Source: JAGVXD01 sp964554415 (GTDB taxonomy: Archaea; Nanobdellota; Nanobdellia; Pacearchaeales; GW2011-AR1). Taken from it: a stretch of DNA of 52,813 bases. Within the stretch, counting starts at the first letter, position 1; each line of letters opens with the position of its first letter. The DNA lies in contig CAZKON010000002.1 in NCBI GenBank assembly GCA_964554415.1, positions 1 through 52,813 on the forward strand. The letters are read 5' to 3'. The notes below the pieces were generated by a model. It was not told the DNA's origin. It saw only the letters and a list, made by a program, of their open reading frames with translations, and did no database searches. A program made the translations under genes and the position numbers. Shown piece by piece: positions 8,268-15,803 of this stretch.

Positions 8268-8408
8268 TTTTCTCTTTCTCGGTTTATTCCAATAGGGGCT
8301 TTTACAATTTGGACATACGGCAGGTTCCTCACCGCCATTTCTTGGGATCCATTTGTGGTTACATCTCTCACATTTATAACCTTCTACTTCAAATCTCACT
8401 TTGCCCAT
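8253..8408 (-). CDS. small zinc-ribbon protein (51 aa)
   Basis: This short reverse-strand gene begins MGKVRFEVEGYKCERCNHKW and contains two CxxC pairs: C13-x2-C16 and C32-x2-C35 ('CPNCKSPYWNK'). These form a single zinc ribbon with a basic C-terminus. A TATA box (TTTATATATT, about 8426-8436) lies about 25 bases before the ATG on the minus strand, supporting a real leaderless gene. It is cargo of the transposon. It may be a nucleic-acid-binding or regulatory factor; function unknown. Confidence 0.65.
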   Translation of the reverse strand: MGKVRFEVEGYKCERCNHKWIPRNGGEEPAVCPNCKSPYWNKPRKRKLSIQ

Positions 8409-8549
8409 GACTAATACACTACTATCTAATATATAAACTTATCGTATATGAACAACACCGAAAGATTTAAATACTTTATTAGTTATATATTAACAAGTAA
8501 TATAAGAGTAGCTCTCTAAAAGAGCCACTCTACATAACGCCCATTCAAG

Positions 8550-9509
8550 ATGAAATGCAAAGAAAACAACCAAGAAAAGTATAAAAATGTAACCTGCTCT
8601 AATTGCAATTCTATAAATGTAATAAAGCGAGGCATACGAAAAACAGAAAATCGTGGAGAAATACAACGCTTCGGATGTAAAGACTGCGATTGCAGGTTTG
8701 TTATTGACGACGGCTTTTTCCGCATGCGAAACACTCCTCAAAAAATATCACAGAGTATAGACCTCTTTTACAGAGGAGTTTCAACTCGGAAGGTACAGGA
8801 GCATCTTGCTATTTTTCATCCACACAACGCAACACATATGAGCGCCTATAATTGGGTTGTTAAATATGCAAAGATGATAAGCAACTATACAAACCGACTG
8901 AAACTGAAAGTCGGGCAAGAAGCACAGATTGATGAGATAGAATTTCACAGAAGGCAACACCACAAGAAAGGAATGCGCGGAGTTGATAAGAATTTCTTTA
9001 TTGATAGTATAGACCCTGATACGAAATTCTTACTTGCCTCTGAATATTCAAAGACACGAGGGAGCGCGAACATTAAGGCAGTAGTCAAAAGAATAAAGGA
9101 ACGAACAGATACGCAAATTCAGACGGCAACTACCGACGGTTGGAACGCCTACGAGAAGGTTATTAAAAAAGTGTTTGGCTATAATAAATATCTCAAGAAA
9201 TATAACGTATTCCACAACAAAAATATCATAAGTGAAGATGATGGCAACTTTAACTATCCTATTGAACGCTTGCATAATAGCGTGAGAGCAAGAACAAAAG
9301 TCATGCGTGGCTTTCATGGTTCAATATCCTCAGCAAACTCCATTATGAAGGGCTATGAGATTTATTACAACTTCATCACAAAGCAGCAAGCGATAAAGTG
9401 CTGTCCTTACGAACTTGCCCTTGCTGATGAAGACACAAAGGAATTCTTGAAGGAACTCAAAAATAGATGGCTCGGTTTAATCTATCTGACAAAAGAGGCA
9501 GATTTATAA
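8550..9509 (+). CDS. IS6/IS240-like DDE transposase with N-terminal zinc ribbon
   Basis: This is a 319-residue protein. Two CxxC pairs (C16/C19 and C43/C46) form a zinc ribbon, followed by an HTH region (~65-105) and a DDE core: Asp128 ('QIDEIEF'), Asp196 ('TTDGWNAY') and Glu239 ('YPIERLHNSVRARTKVMRGF'). The ERxH...R-x-R...GF pattern and the following 'KGYEIYYNFI' resemble IS6-type enzymes. It is full length with all catalytic residues present, so probably active. It presumably acts on the 24-bp ends at 6721 and 10340. The 5' leader has a hairpin (GAGTAGCTCT/AGAGCCACTC). The exact IS family is uncertain. Confidence 0.8.
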   Translation: MKCKENNQEKYKNVTCSNCNSINVIKRGIRKTENRGEIQRFGCKDCDCRFVIDDGFFRMRNTPQKISQSIDLFYRGVSTRKVQEHLAIFHPHNATHMSAYNWVVKYAKMISNYTNRLKLKVGQEAQIDEIEFHRRQHHKKGMRGVDKNFFIDSIDPDTKFLLASEYSKTRGSANIKAVVKRIKERTDTQIQTATTDGWNAYEKVIKKVFGYNKYLKKYNVFHNKNIISEDDGNFNYPIERLHNSVRARTKVMRGFHGSISSANSIMKGYEIYYNFITKQQAIKCCPYELALADEDTKEFLKELKNRWLGLIYLTKEADL

Positions 9510-9541
9510 AAATGAAAAGCAAGATATTCTATAAAGAAAAG

Positions 9542-10300
9542 ATGAAAACAGAACATACCATAATCAATGGAGATTGTATTGAAGAACTAAAGAAACTTCA
9601 AGACGGGTACGTGGACTTAATAGTTACAGATCCTCCTTTCAATATTGGTAAAAAGTATAATTCTTATGCTGATAACAAGAGCAAAGAAGAATATCTTAAA
9701 TGGTGTGAGGGATGGTTAAATGAATGTATAAGGGTCTTGAAAGAAGGAGGGGCATTATATCTCTTTAACTATCCAGAAAACAATGCTTATCTTATGCACT
9801 TTTTGGATAAGCATCTGACTTTTAAGCGTTGGATGACATGGCACTACCCTGTTAATACTGGGATGTCCCCTACCAATTTTACAAGGAGCCAACATTCTAT
9901 TTTATTTTATATTAAAGGTGAGAAACCAAAGACCTTTAATAAAGATGATATTGCAGAGCCATATAGAAACCCGACGGACAAGAGAATATTAGAGAGAATA
10001 AATAATGGAAGCAAGGGCAAAACTCCTTATGACGTATTTCAGTTTAATTTAGTAAAAAATGTAAGTAAAGATAAAACGGCTCATCCCTGTCAAATTCCTG
10101 TTCCCTTATTGGAGATTTTTATTAAAGCAAGTTCAAACAAAAGCGATTTAGTTCTTGACCCTTTCGGAGGCAGTTTCTCAACAGCCCACGCTTGTAAAAA
10201 GTTAGGTAGAAATTCTATAAGCATAGAATTAGATGAGAATTATTGTAAAATTGGAAAAGAAAGATTAGGTAATACAAACCCCTTAAAAGACTTTATCTAA
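9542..10300 (+). CDS. beta-class adenine-N6/cytosine-N4 DNA methyltransferase
   Basis: The ATG at 9542 gives the canonical start MKTEHTIINGDCIEELKKL, 252 residues. An ATG at 9512, three bases after the transposase stop, is an alternative. The catalytic motif DPPF (residues 30-33) comes before the AdoMet-binding motif 'LDPFGGSFSTAHACKKLGR' (near residue 205), the beta-class order. 'RSQHSILFYIKG' follows the target-recognition segment. The protein methylates A-N6 or C-N4 in DNA and would protect against the nuclease at 6783. It sits immediately behind the transposase gene, with a TTTATAAA box inside the transposase 3' end. Confidence 0.85.
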   Translation: MKTEHTIINGDCIEELKKLQDGYVDLIVTDPPFNIGKKYNSYADNKSKEEYLKWCEGWLNECIRVLKEGGALYLFNYPENNAYLMHFLDKHLTFKRWMTWHYPVNTGMSPTNFTRSQHSILFYIKGEKPKTFNKDDIAEPYRNPTDKRILERINNGSKGKTPYDVFQFNLVKNVSKDKTAHPCQIPVPLLEIFIKASSNKSDLVLDPFGGSFSTAHACKKLGRNSISIELDENYCKIGKERLGNTNPLKDFI

Positions 10301-10316
10301 TTTTTTTGTTAAAAAT

Positions 10317-10349
10317 AAGTCCCTTTAACTTTACAATGCAGGATGGCGC
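10317..10349. repeat. right inverted repeat and right target duplication (10341-10349)
   Basis: This is the reverse complement of 6721-6744, followed by the second GGATGGCGC. The surface-gene fragment resumes at once. Confidence 0.9.
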
Positions 10350-10477
10350 GCAGTTATTCTGACACTGCAATGAAAGGCATGTCAAATGTCTTCTACCATC
10401 TTGTGCCTGAAAACAACATACATCAGGCATCTTCGGGAAAACCGGCGAGTGCGTTGGAGAAGAAAGCAGGACAGTAG
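10341..10477 (+). pseudogene. surface-family C-terminal fragment split by the transposon
   Basis: From 10370 the frame reads 'VFYHLVPENNIHQASSGKPA', then 'SALEKKAGQ' and a stop at 10475-10477. This is the same tail as in the proteins at 5061 and 12404. The piece begins with the duplicated target GGATGGCGC. Its 5' continuation before transposon insertion would have been 6712-6720, next to the vapB promoter, so only a short fragment existed even before insertion. Confidence 0.7.
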
Positions 10478-11084
10478 CAAAGGAGAAACAGCTATGAGCG
10501 CACTGAGCAGGCAATTATACAGAGAATTCAGTAACTTATATGACATTCTGTACTGAATTCTCTGTCTATATAATTTACAAACTTGTCATACAAACAAGTA
10601 AATTGTATATCAAAAAAACGATGCGCCCTCCGCACTTTAAAACGTCAGAAACCTTCTGTTTCTGAGCGCCTCGAAACTCGGAGAGTTTCTTAGCCTCGAG
10701 AACTGCTTTTCTCGAAGGGTGCGGTTTTGGGAGGCGCTCGTTTCATCAGGAATTCACAGAATTCCTGAGTGCCATCGAGAATGCGAATGCAGAGCATTCT
10801 CGAGGTTTGGATGCAGGAAATTCCTTGGATTCCGGAATTTTTTGACCAGAGAATTGCGCAATCCCTGCAATTCTCCGTGCTCAGGGAGCCACCGCATCAT
10901 AAACCTCAAGGATATGCTTATCCTTGATGGCACTTAAGAATAGAATATTCTTGATGTGGTGCGGTTTTCTGGAGGCACCCCGACATAACTAAATGCATTA
11001 TTCTTTTCTTTTAGAGACCTGATGTATAAGGAAGCGAGGAAAGCAGAAGGCGCTGAAAAACCTGCTGTTCGTTAACGAGATTCT
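10478..11084. repeat. gene-free array of nested hairpins (palindromic repeat modules)
   Basis: I see no gene here. A long hairpin has arms at 10519-10533 and 10551-10565 (ACAGAGAATTCAGTA and its complement). Bases 10611-10677 are an inverted copy of the 67-bp module found at 23964-24030 and 43141-43207. Further hairpins follow: CTCGAGAA..TTCTCGA, CAGGAATTC..GAATTCCTG, CGAGAATGCGAATGCAGAGCATTCTCG and CCTCAAGGATA..TATCCTTGA. Stems are perfect or nearly so while loops vary. The array lies between a surface-gene tail and an ATPase gene. Confidence 0.8.
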
Positions 11085-12359
11085 TTAAAACTCTGGAGAC
11101 CATCCGAGCAGCCACGTAACTGCGGGAACAATACGAATCTTTCGACCTTTATACCTTATTTCTTCGTTTTGTTCGTGCGTTACAATAGTTCCTGTTGGAA
11201 GATGAAACCTCTCAAGTGCATCGAATAAGCCGGCAATCTCACGCTCGCGATTTTCAGCATTCAGCTCATAGCAAACCTGTATGGCTTCAACAATCTTTAC
11301 TCCTTCTTTTATGACGAAGTCGCACTCATTCTTATCTGCATGATAATACACTTCCTTATTTCTTCTTCTTAATTCGATAAAAACAATATTTTCAAGCACT
11401 CTTCCTTTGTTCGGCGAAAGTGTTATGCCTGCTATCTGATGGAGCGCAGGATCGATGAGATAAATTTTTTTAGGGGCAGCGAGTTGTTTTCTCACCGAAA
11501 CCTCGAATTTCAATAGCTCGAAAAAAAGGTAGGCGTTTTGCAGATACTCAATGTACTCTTTTACTGTTATTGCATTTGATAAACCGAGCGATGTGCGTAA
11601 GGTATTGTAAGTAAAAAGCGAGGATACGTTCGTTGCAAGGATATTTATCAATTCTTTCATAATCTTCTGTTTTCGTATTGCATAGCGCGCAATAATGTCT
11701 CTGTAGACAATATTTTCATACACTGTCTTAAGGTACTCTTTATCATTGTTCTTTAAGTATTCTGGAAACCCTCCTCTCTGATAATATTCTTCTACGCGTT
11801 TAAGCACATTTACTTTTTTTTCAGTGTCGTACATTGATTCTTTTTCCGGCATTTCTTTTATAAATCTGAGAAATTCCTTCAATGAAAAGGGATACACTTC
11901 ATATGATTTGTATCTGCCTGTTAGTTTCGTCCCCATTTCAGAGCTTAAAAGCGAAGCATTCGAGCCGGTCAGAACAACTTTTTTGCCTTGATCCTGCAAT
12001 CGTCTCACAAATGCTTCAAATTTTGCAATATTTTGAACTTCGTCAAAGAAGTACACTTCGACCTTTCCGTAGAGTTCTATCAGGACTTCATTGAGCTGCT
12101 CAAACTCCTGCGCTTTAAAATCAAGAAATCTCTCATCCTCAAAGTTTACATAACAGTACATTCTTATTTCTTGTTTCATTAGTTGCAGTAGCAGCGTTGA
12201 TTTTCCGCTTCTTCTTACTCCCGTCAGTACAATGACGCGATTATCTTTCATTTCTTTTGTAACTTCATTTTGTATTTCTCTTTCAGTTATCTCTTTATAA
12301 ATTATCAGTGCTTTTTTCTGTGCTTGGATTATACTACGCATTATTTCTTTTGAAATCAT
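11085..12359 (-). CDS. AAA ATPase with C-terminal DUF4143 nuclease-like domain (1)
   Basis: This is a 424-residue protein. Walker A is 'GVRRSGKS' (residues 47-54), Walker B 'YFFDEVQN', and sensor-1 'VLTGSNASLL'. 'LTGRYKSYEVYPFSLKEFL' follows, as in the AAA_14/DUF4143 family. The C-terminal half ends in 'ENIVFIELRRRNKEVYYH' and 'ECDFVIKEG', a degenerate restriction-enzyme-like fold with D and ExK-type residues. These ATPases are abundant in archaea, often as isolated accessory genes of unknown role. The start codon is at 12359, with a minus-strand TATA (GGTTTAAATAAT) 25 bases upstream, at the junction with another surface-gene fragment. Confidence 0.85.
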   Translation of the reverse strand: MISKEIMRSIIQAQKKALIIYKEITEREIQNEVTKEMKDNRVIVLTGVRRSGKSTLLLQLMKQEIRMYCYVNFEDERFLDFKAQEFEQLNEVLIELYGKVEVYFFDEVQNIAKFEAFVRRLQDQGKKVVLTGSNASLLSSEMGTKLTGRYKSYEVYPFSLKEFLRFIKEMPEKESMYDTEKKVNVLKRVEEYYQRGGFPEYLKNNDKEYLKTVYENIVYRDIIARYAIRKQKIMKELINILATNVSSLFTYNTLRTSLGLSNAITVKEYIEYLQNAYLFFELLKFEVSVRKQLAAPKKIYLIDPALHQIAGITLSPNKGRVLENIVFIELRRRNKEVYYHADKNECDFVIKEGVKIVEAIQVCYELNAENREREIAGLFDALERFHLPTGTIVTHEQNEEIRYKGRKIRIVPAVTWLLGWSPEF

Positions 12360-12403
12360 GCTAATTAGTAATTAGCACTATTATTTAAACCTTTTCATTA
12401 GTA

Positions 12404-12691
12404 ATGAGTATCTCTGAAATACCTAATCCATATGCAACCGGATGCGTCGATGAAAAAGGCGTTCCACGCCAGATGGTTATGCAGCGCAGTCTTGGCGATG
12501 TATTAGGGCCATGGCAAAATGTTTATACCAATAGTATTACAGCGGAGAATCCTTATGGCTCGATTAATTTTGTGGATACGGAGGCTAAAGGCAAACCTGC
12601 AAGTTTCTACCGCGTGGTTGGCATGGAAGAGGCGAGGAAAGCTTCAGAGACGCAGCCTGCCAGCGCTTTAGAGAATAAAACAGGGCAATAG
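12404..12691 (+). pseudogene. surface-family C-terminal fragment with intact tail
   Basis: The open frame of 95 codons contains 'MQRSLGDVLGPWQNVYTNSI', 'FVDTEAKGKPASFYRVVG' and the tail 'SALENKTGQ'. It has no signal peptide and lacks the N-terminal domain, so it is probably a silent cassette or remnant rather than an expressed secreted protein. A TTATTTAAAC element lies about 20 bases before its first ATG but serves the divergent ATPase gene equally well. Nucleotide similarity to 4463-4660, 14817-15024 and 15538-15750 is high. Confidence 0.6.
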
Positions 12692-12999
12692 CAAAGGAGA
12701 AGCCGCGATGAATGCGTCAAACAGACAATTATGATTGAAAGTATAGTGAACGACGTACTATTTGAGGAATTACTTACGTCGTTCCATTGACATCAAAGAT
12801 TGAAAATCTTTGAGGTATAGAGAATTAGCCACGAGAGGTAACACAATTAGGTTAATTCTCTAATGGACACTGAGAAAAACTCCGTTTTTCGAGGCCATCA
12901 AAAACTGAAGTTTTTGAGGATTAGGAAAAAGGGAAACACAATCAACCTAATTGTCCATAACTAACGCCCAAACGAGGAAAATTAAGGTTGTTAGGTATA
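12692..12999. repeat. gene-free array of nested hairpins
   Basis: No gene is seen. Perfect or near-perfect stems include GAACGACGTA..TACGTCGTTC (12749-12786), AAAGATT-gaa-AATCTTT, AGAGAATTA..TTAATTCTCT, GAAAAAC-tcc-GTTTTTC and TCAAAAACT-gaa-GTTTTTGA. An outer pair ACAATTAGGTT..AACCTAATTGT encloses several of them. The organisation matches the array at 10478 but with different stem sequences. It lies between a surface tail and the next ATPase gene. Confidence 0.75.
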
Positions 13000-14256
13000 T
13001 TATTCTTTTCTTTTAGAGACATGATGTATGAGGAAGCGGGAAAGTGCCCAAGGGGTGATGATATCAACATTTCCCGACTTTTTTTGAACACCTGTTTCGA
13101 GTGCGATTAGTGCAGCGCTTTTTGGCTTGTATTTTGCCATAAAGCTTTGTAGTGATTTTGGTATGCGGTTTCCTGCGATTGATGTTTTTACTTCAATTGG
13201 TGTGAGCTGTGCGTTCTGTTCAATGACAAAATCAACTTCTGCCTTTGATTTTGTGCGCCAATACCTTAACTCATGCCCTGCCTTTAGCAATTCTGAAGCG
13301 ATGATGTTTTCGTAGAGCGCCACTTTATCTGGGCGCTCTGAAAGCGGCTGAAAGTTTTTGATGATACTGTTTCTGAATCCTGTATCGATAAAGAAAACCT
13401 TTGGTGCTTTGACAAGCTCTGTTCTTTTGTTACGGTAATAAGGGCGACATTCTGTAAGTATGTAGGTTTTTTGAAGAATATGTATATTTTCTATGAGTTC
13501 TTGATATGTTATTCCAACTAGTATACTTAACTCATTGTAGTTAATGATGTTACCGCTTTGAAGAGCAAGCGCTTGTATGAGTCTAGTAAGTTTATACTCA
13601 TTTTTTATATTTAGGATGCCTTTAATTTCCTTAAGGATATAGGTATTGTAGATATTATTGAGGACTGTTTCTTTTTCTTCCTGTGTTGTGGAGAGTACGA
13701 CTCGGGGATAGCCCCCGTGTCGCACAAATTCCTCATAGTATTTTCTGAGCATTTTATTTATTTGCTCTGAATGTATTGCGTTTTTTTTGTAAAGATTATA
13801 AAGATTTTCATCTTTATATCTGAGCACTTCTTCAAAAGAGAGTGGATAGAGATAAAAGATGAAAACACGACCGACGAGATATTTTAAGCTTTCTTGTGCA
13901 AGACCGATAACTGATGATCCAGAAATGAATATCTTTATAGAGTAATTATCAAATATGTACTTAAGGTTCTTTCCTCCTTCAACTGCATATTGGAATTCAT
14001 CAATGAATAGATACTTTTTATTTTTTACGTAGAGTTCTGCAAATGCGTGAATATCATTTGTAAATAATTCAAGTGTTGCTCTGTCCTCAAAGTCCAGGAA
14101 CTGTACACTATTAAGCTGTGCTGCAATATACTTAAGGAGTGTTGTTTTTCCAGACTGGCGTGGTCCAACTATCGCTATGATTTCACGATGCGCTAAGTTC
14201 TTTCGTATTGTTTGTTCAATCACCCTCGAAATATATTTTTCTTCTATGCGCTTCAT
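13000..14256 (-). CDS. AAA ATPase with DUF4143 domain (2)
   Basis: This is a 418-residue protein. Walker A is 'GPRQSGKT' (residues 31-38), Walker B 'YLFIDEFQYA' and sensor-1 'FISGSSVIGL'. The family segment is 'LVGRVFIFYLYPLSFEEVL', and the C-terminal domain has 'YWRTKSKAEVDFVIEQ' followed by 'PIEVKTS', a restriction-like D..ExK core. It is only distantly similar to the ATPases at 11085 and 22691, so this is not a recent duplication. It is transcribed opposite to the surface genes and flanked by their remnants on both sides. Confidence 0.85.
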   Translation of the reverse strand: MKRIEEKYISRVIEQTIRKNLAHREIIAIVGPRQSGKTTLLKYIAAQLNSVQFLDFEDRATLELFTNDIHAFAELYVKNKKYLFIDEFQYAVEGGKNLKYIFDNYSIKIFISGSSVIGLAQESLKYLVGRVFIFYLYPLSFEEVLRYKDENLYNLYKKNAIHSEQINKMLRKYYEEFVRHGGYPRVVLSTTQEEKETVLNNIYNTYILKEIKGILNIKNEYKLTRLIQALALQSGNIINYNELSILVGITYQELIENIHILQKTYILTECRPYYRNKRTELVKAPKVFFIDTGFRNSIIKNFQPLSERPDKVALYENIIASELLKAGHELRYWRTKSKAEVDFVIEQNAQLTPIEVKTSIAGNRIPKSLQSFMAKYKPKSAALIALETGVQKKSGNVDIITPWALSRFLIHHVSKRKE

Positions 14257-14344
14257 TTTTAACCCTGCTAAAAGTTATATTATTTTAATATTAACAGGGT
14301 TAATAAATCTTTCTGATGTCAGAAAATCTCAGACAAACCGTGCC

Positions 14345-14604
14345 ATTATTGAGTACGAGCTGTTTTACGCAGTTAGACCTAAGGCAGGGGGAATTTCTCT
14401 TTACAGAGAGCTGTTGATGGCGCAGCATGAGCATGGACAACTGTTCAAACAATTTCACCAGGAACAGCCGGCAGTTTTAATGATAGAGAAGCTTTGACGA
14501 ACAACTGGAAAAGTGTGTTCTACCGCCTTGTGCCTGAAAACAGCATACAACCGGCATCTTCGGGAAAACCGGCGAGCGCTTTAGAGAAGAAAACTGGGCA
14601 GTAA
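14345..14604 (+). pseudogene. surface-family C-terminal fragment, frameshifted
   Basis: Similarity to surface protein B begins around 14350 (compare 'YELFYAVRPKAGG' with 'YEPFYAVGPKAYG'). It breaks frame and then resumes as 'TNNWKSVFYRLVPENSIQPA' to the tail 'SALEKKTGQ' and stop at 14604. Bases 14439-14576 are identical to 5890-6027, although both flanks differ. The stretch 14605-14816 after it holds no gene I can support, only a short hairpin around TATACTTTAATCCTTAAAGTATA. Confidence 0.7.
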
Positions 14605-14816
14605 AAATTCTGTGTGATAATCAAAATGCATCAGACCAGAAATCAAAGAGTATGTACCTGACTTTATGGATATTGAGGAGACGAATAATTTCCTGCGCAT
14701 GATTTGAGGGGATTATAAATGAAAGCGGCGAGAGCTCTTTCTAAGGATTATTTTATACCTCTTATTGGTATACTTTAATCCTTAAAGTATACACTTTATG
14801 ATACTTTGTATCATGG

Positions 14817-15024
14817 CGTTCTTTCGGTGATATAGTTGGTTCGTGGCAGAATGTATATACAAATAGCATCACGAGTGAAAATCTCTATGGCACAATAAAC
14901 TTTGGGGATGCAGAGGCGAAAGGCAAACCTGCAAGTTTCTATCGTGTTGTTGGCATGGAAAAATGTCTTCTACCTTTTTGTGCCTGAAAATCATGTTGCT
15001 GCAGCTGCAGCAGAAACAAAGTAA
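14817..15024 (+). pseudogene. surface-family C-terminal fragment, frameshifted
   Basis: The first frame reads 'RSFGDIVGSWQNVYTNSITS' to 'KPASFYRVVGME'. The continuation 'WKNVFYLFVPENHVAAAAAE' is in another frame and stops at 15022-15024. It is nearly identical at the nucleotide level to 15690-15750. It is followed directly by the minus-strand relBE pair. Confidence 0.65.
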
Positions 15025-15054
15025 GGGCAGTGAGCCTACGCGGTAAATAGATCA

Positions 15055-15309
15055 TCAGAATTTGTAGGCGTTTTTTCTGTGTCTGATTGAGCGAATAACT
15101 AAAAGTTGTTTGCTTCGGTCGTAATCGACAAATAAACGATATTCTCCGACACGAATCTTATAGCCATTTCTATCAACGAGAGTTTCTAAATAATGCTCTA
15201 CGTTCATTTTAACTTCTATGTCAATTTTGTGAAATATTCGTTGCGCAATTTCTTTCGGCAGTTTTCTCAAGAAGTCACGTGCTTGTGTGTCCCATTCAAT
15301 TATTGCCAT
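15055..15309 (-). CDS. relE: RelE/ParE-family toxin
   Basis: This 84-residue protein has the typical RelE layout: 'WDTQARDFLRKLPKEIAQRI' (helices 1-2), the central basic strand 'GYKIRVGEYRLFVDYDRSKQ', and the C-terminal 'IRSIRHRKNAYK'. The Arg/Tyr/Lys residues of this fold cut ribosome-bound mRNA in known members. The start overlaps the last base of the upstream antitoxin gene. The pair is located between two surface-gene fragments. Confidence 0.85.
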   Translation of the reverse strand: MAIIEWDTQARDFLRKLPKEIAQRIFHKIDIEVKMNVEHYLETLVDRNGYKIRVGEYRLFVDYDRSKQLLVIRSIRHRKNAYKF

Positions 15310-15500
15310 CAGCCAAACTCTTCTTTCATATCTGCATGTGAAACAAACCCACTTCTTGGCTTTTCTCTTGAGGTTTCAATCTCAAGTATTACATCTTCAG
15401 AGAGTTCAAAATCTTCCGCCATCCATAATTTTATCTGCTGAATCTCTCGATTCATATTTACTAATTGCTCGTATATTTTGTTGAGCGTTATCGTTTCCAT
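15309..15500 (-). CDS. relB: RelB-like antitoxin
   Basis: This 63-residue acidic protein has an N-terminal helical segment ('IYEQLVNMNREIQQIKLWM') and a C-terminal 'TSREKPRSGFVSHADMKEEF', a layout seen in archaeal RelB-type antitoxins. It is the first gene of the operon with relE. A minus-strand TATA (AGTTTTAAATATAA) lies about 25 bases before the ATG, exactly where the next surface-gene fragment begins on the plus strand. Confidence 0.75.
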   Translation of the reverse strand: METITLNKIYEQLVNMNREIQQIKLWMAEDFELSEDVILEIETSREKPRSGFVSHADMKEEFG

Positions 15501-15537
15501 ATTGGTTTATAGAAAGTGTTATATTTAAAACTTCCTT

Positions 15538-15780
15538 TTATGCAACGCAGTTTTGGCGATGTTGTCGTTGGACCATGGCAGAATGTTTATACCAATAGTA
15601 TCACGGCAGAGAATCCTTACGGAAGCATCAGCTACATCGATGCAGAGGCAAGGGGAAAGACAGCGTTCTATCGCGTTGTTGATATGGAAGAATGTCTTCT
15701 ACCTTTTTGTGCCTGAAAATCATGTTGCTGCGGCTGCAGCAGAAACAAAGGGCAGTTTAGACTATGTGAAGTTTAAATAC
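15538..15780 (+). pseudogene. surface-family C-terminal fragment, frameshifted
   Basis: The frame 'MQRSFGDVVVGPWQNVYTNS' to 'GKTAFYRVVDME' is followed out of frame by 'WKNVFYLFVPENHVAAAAAE' and 'TKGSLDYVK', with no clean tail. It is a sister of the fragment at 14817. It ends about 25 bases before the ATG of the intact gene at 15804, so the TATA box of that gene (GTTTAAATAC, 15771-15780) lies at its very end. Confidence 0.65.
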
Positions 15781-15803
15781 CTGAATTTGCTTATTTCTGT
15801 ACG

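Larger units (their letters stand above)
6721..10340. mobile_element. 3.62-kb transposon carrying restriction-modification and PIN genes
   Basis: A 24-bp sequence (6721-6744, beginning TGCATTGTAAAGTTAAAGGG) recurs as a perfect inverted copy at 10317-10340. The 9 bases just outside each end are identical (GGATGGCGC at 6712-6720 and 10341-10349), the mark of a target-site duplication. The interior holds a PD-(D/E)xK nuclease, a small protein with a PIN-like partner, a zinc-ribbon protein, an IS6-like transposase and a beta-class DNA methyltransferase. The target was a surface-protein fragment next to vapBC. Intact ends and an intact transposase suggest a recent insertion. Confidence 0.9.

Noticed and set aside
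8490..8741. Minus-strand open frame opposite the transposase start
   Set aside because: Shadow of the transposase zinc-ribbon region with no independent support.
9467..9541. Longer N-terminus of the methyltransferase starting at 9467
   Set aside because: It would overlap the transposase by 43 bases, and the beta-class N-terminus starts naturally at MKTEHTIINGDC.
10478..11084. Possible CRISPR array
   Set aside because: Repeats are palindromes of different sequence without regular spacers, and no cas genes are present in the window.
12749..12786. Hairpins read as ordinary intrinsic terminators
   Set aside because: Many stem-loops follow one another without T-runs and extend far from gene ends; they fit the palindrome family better.
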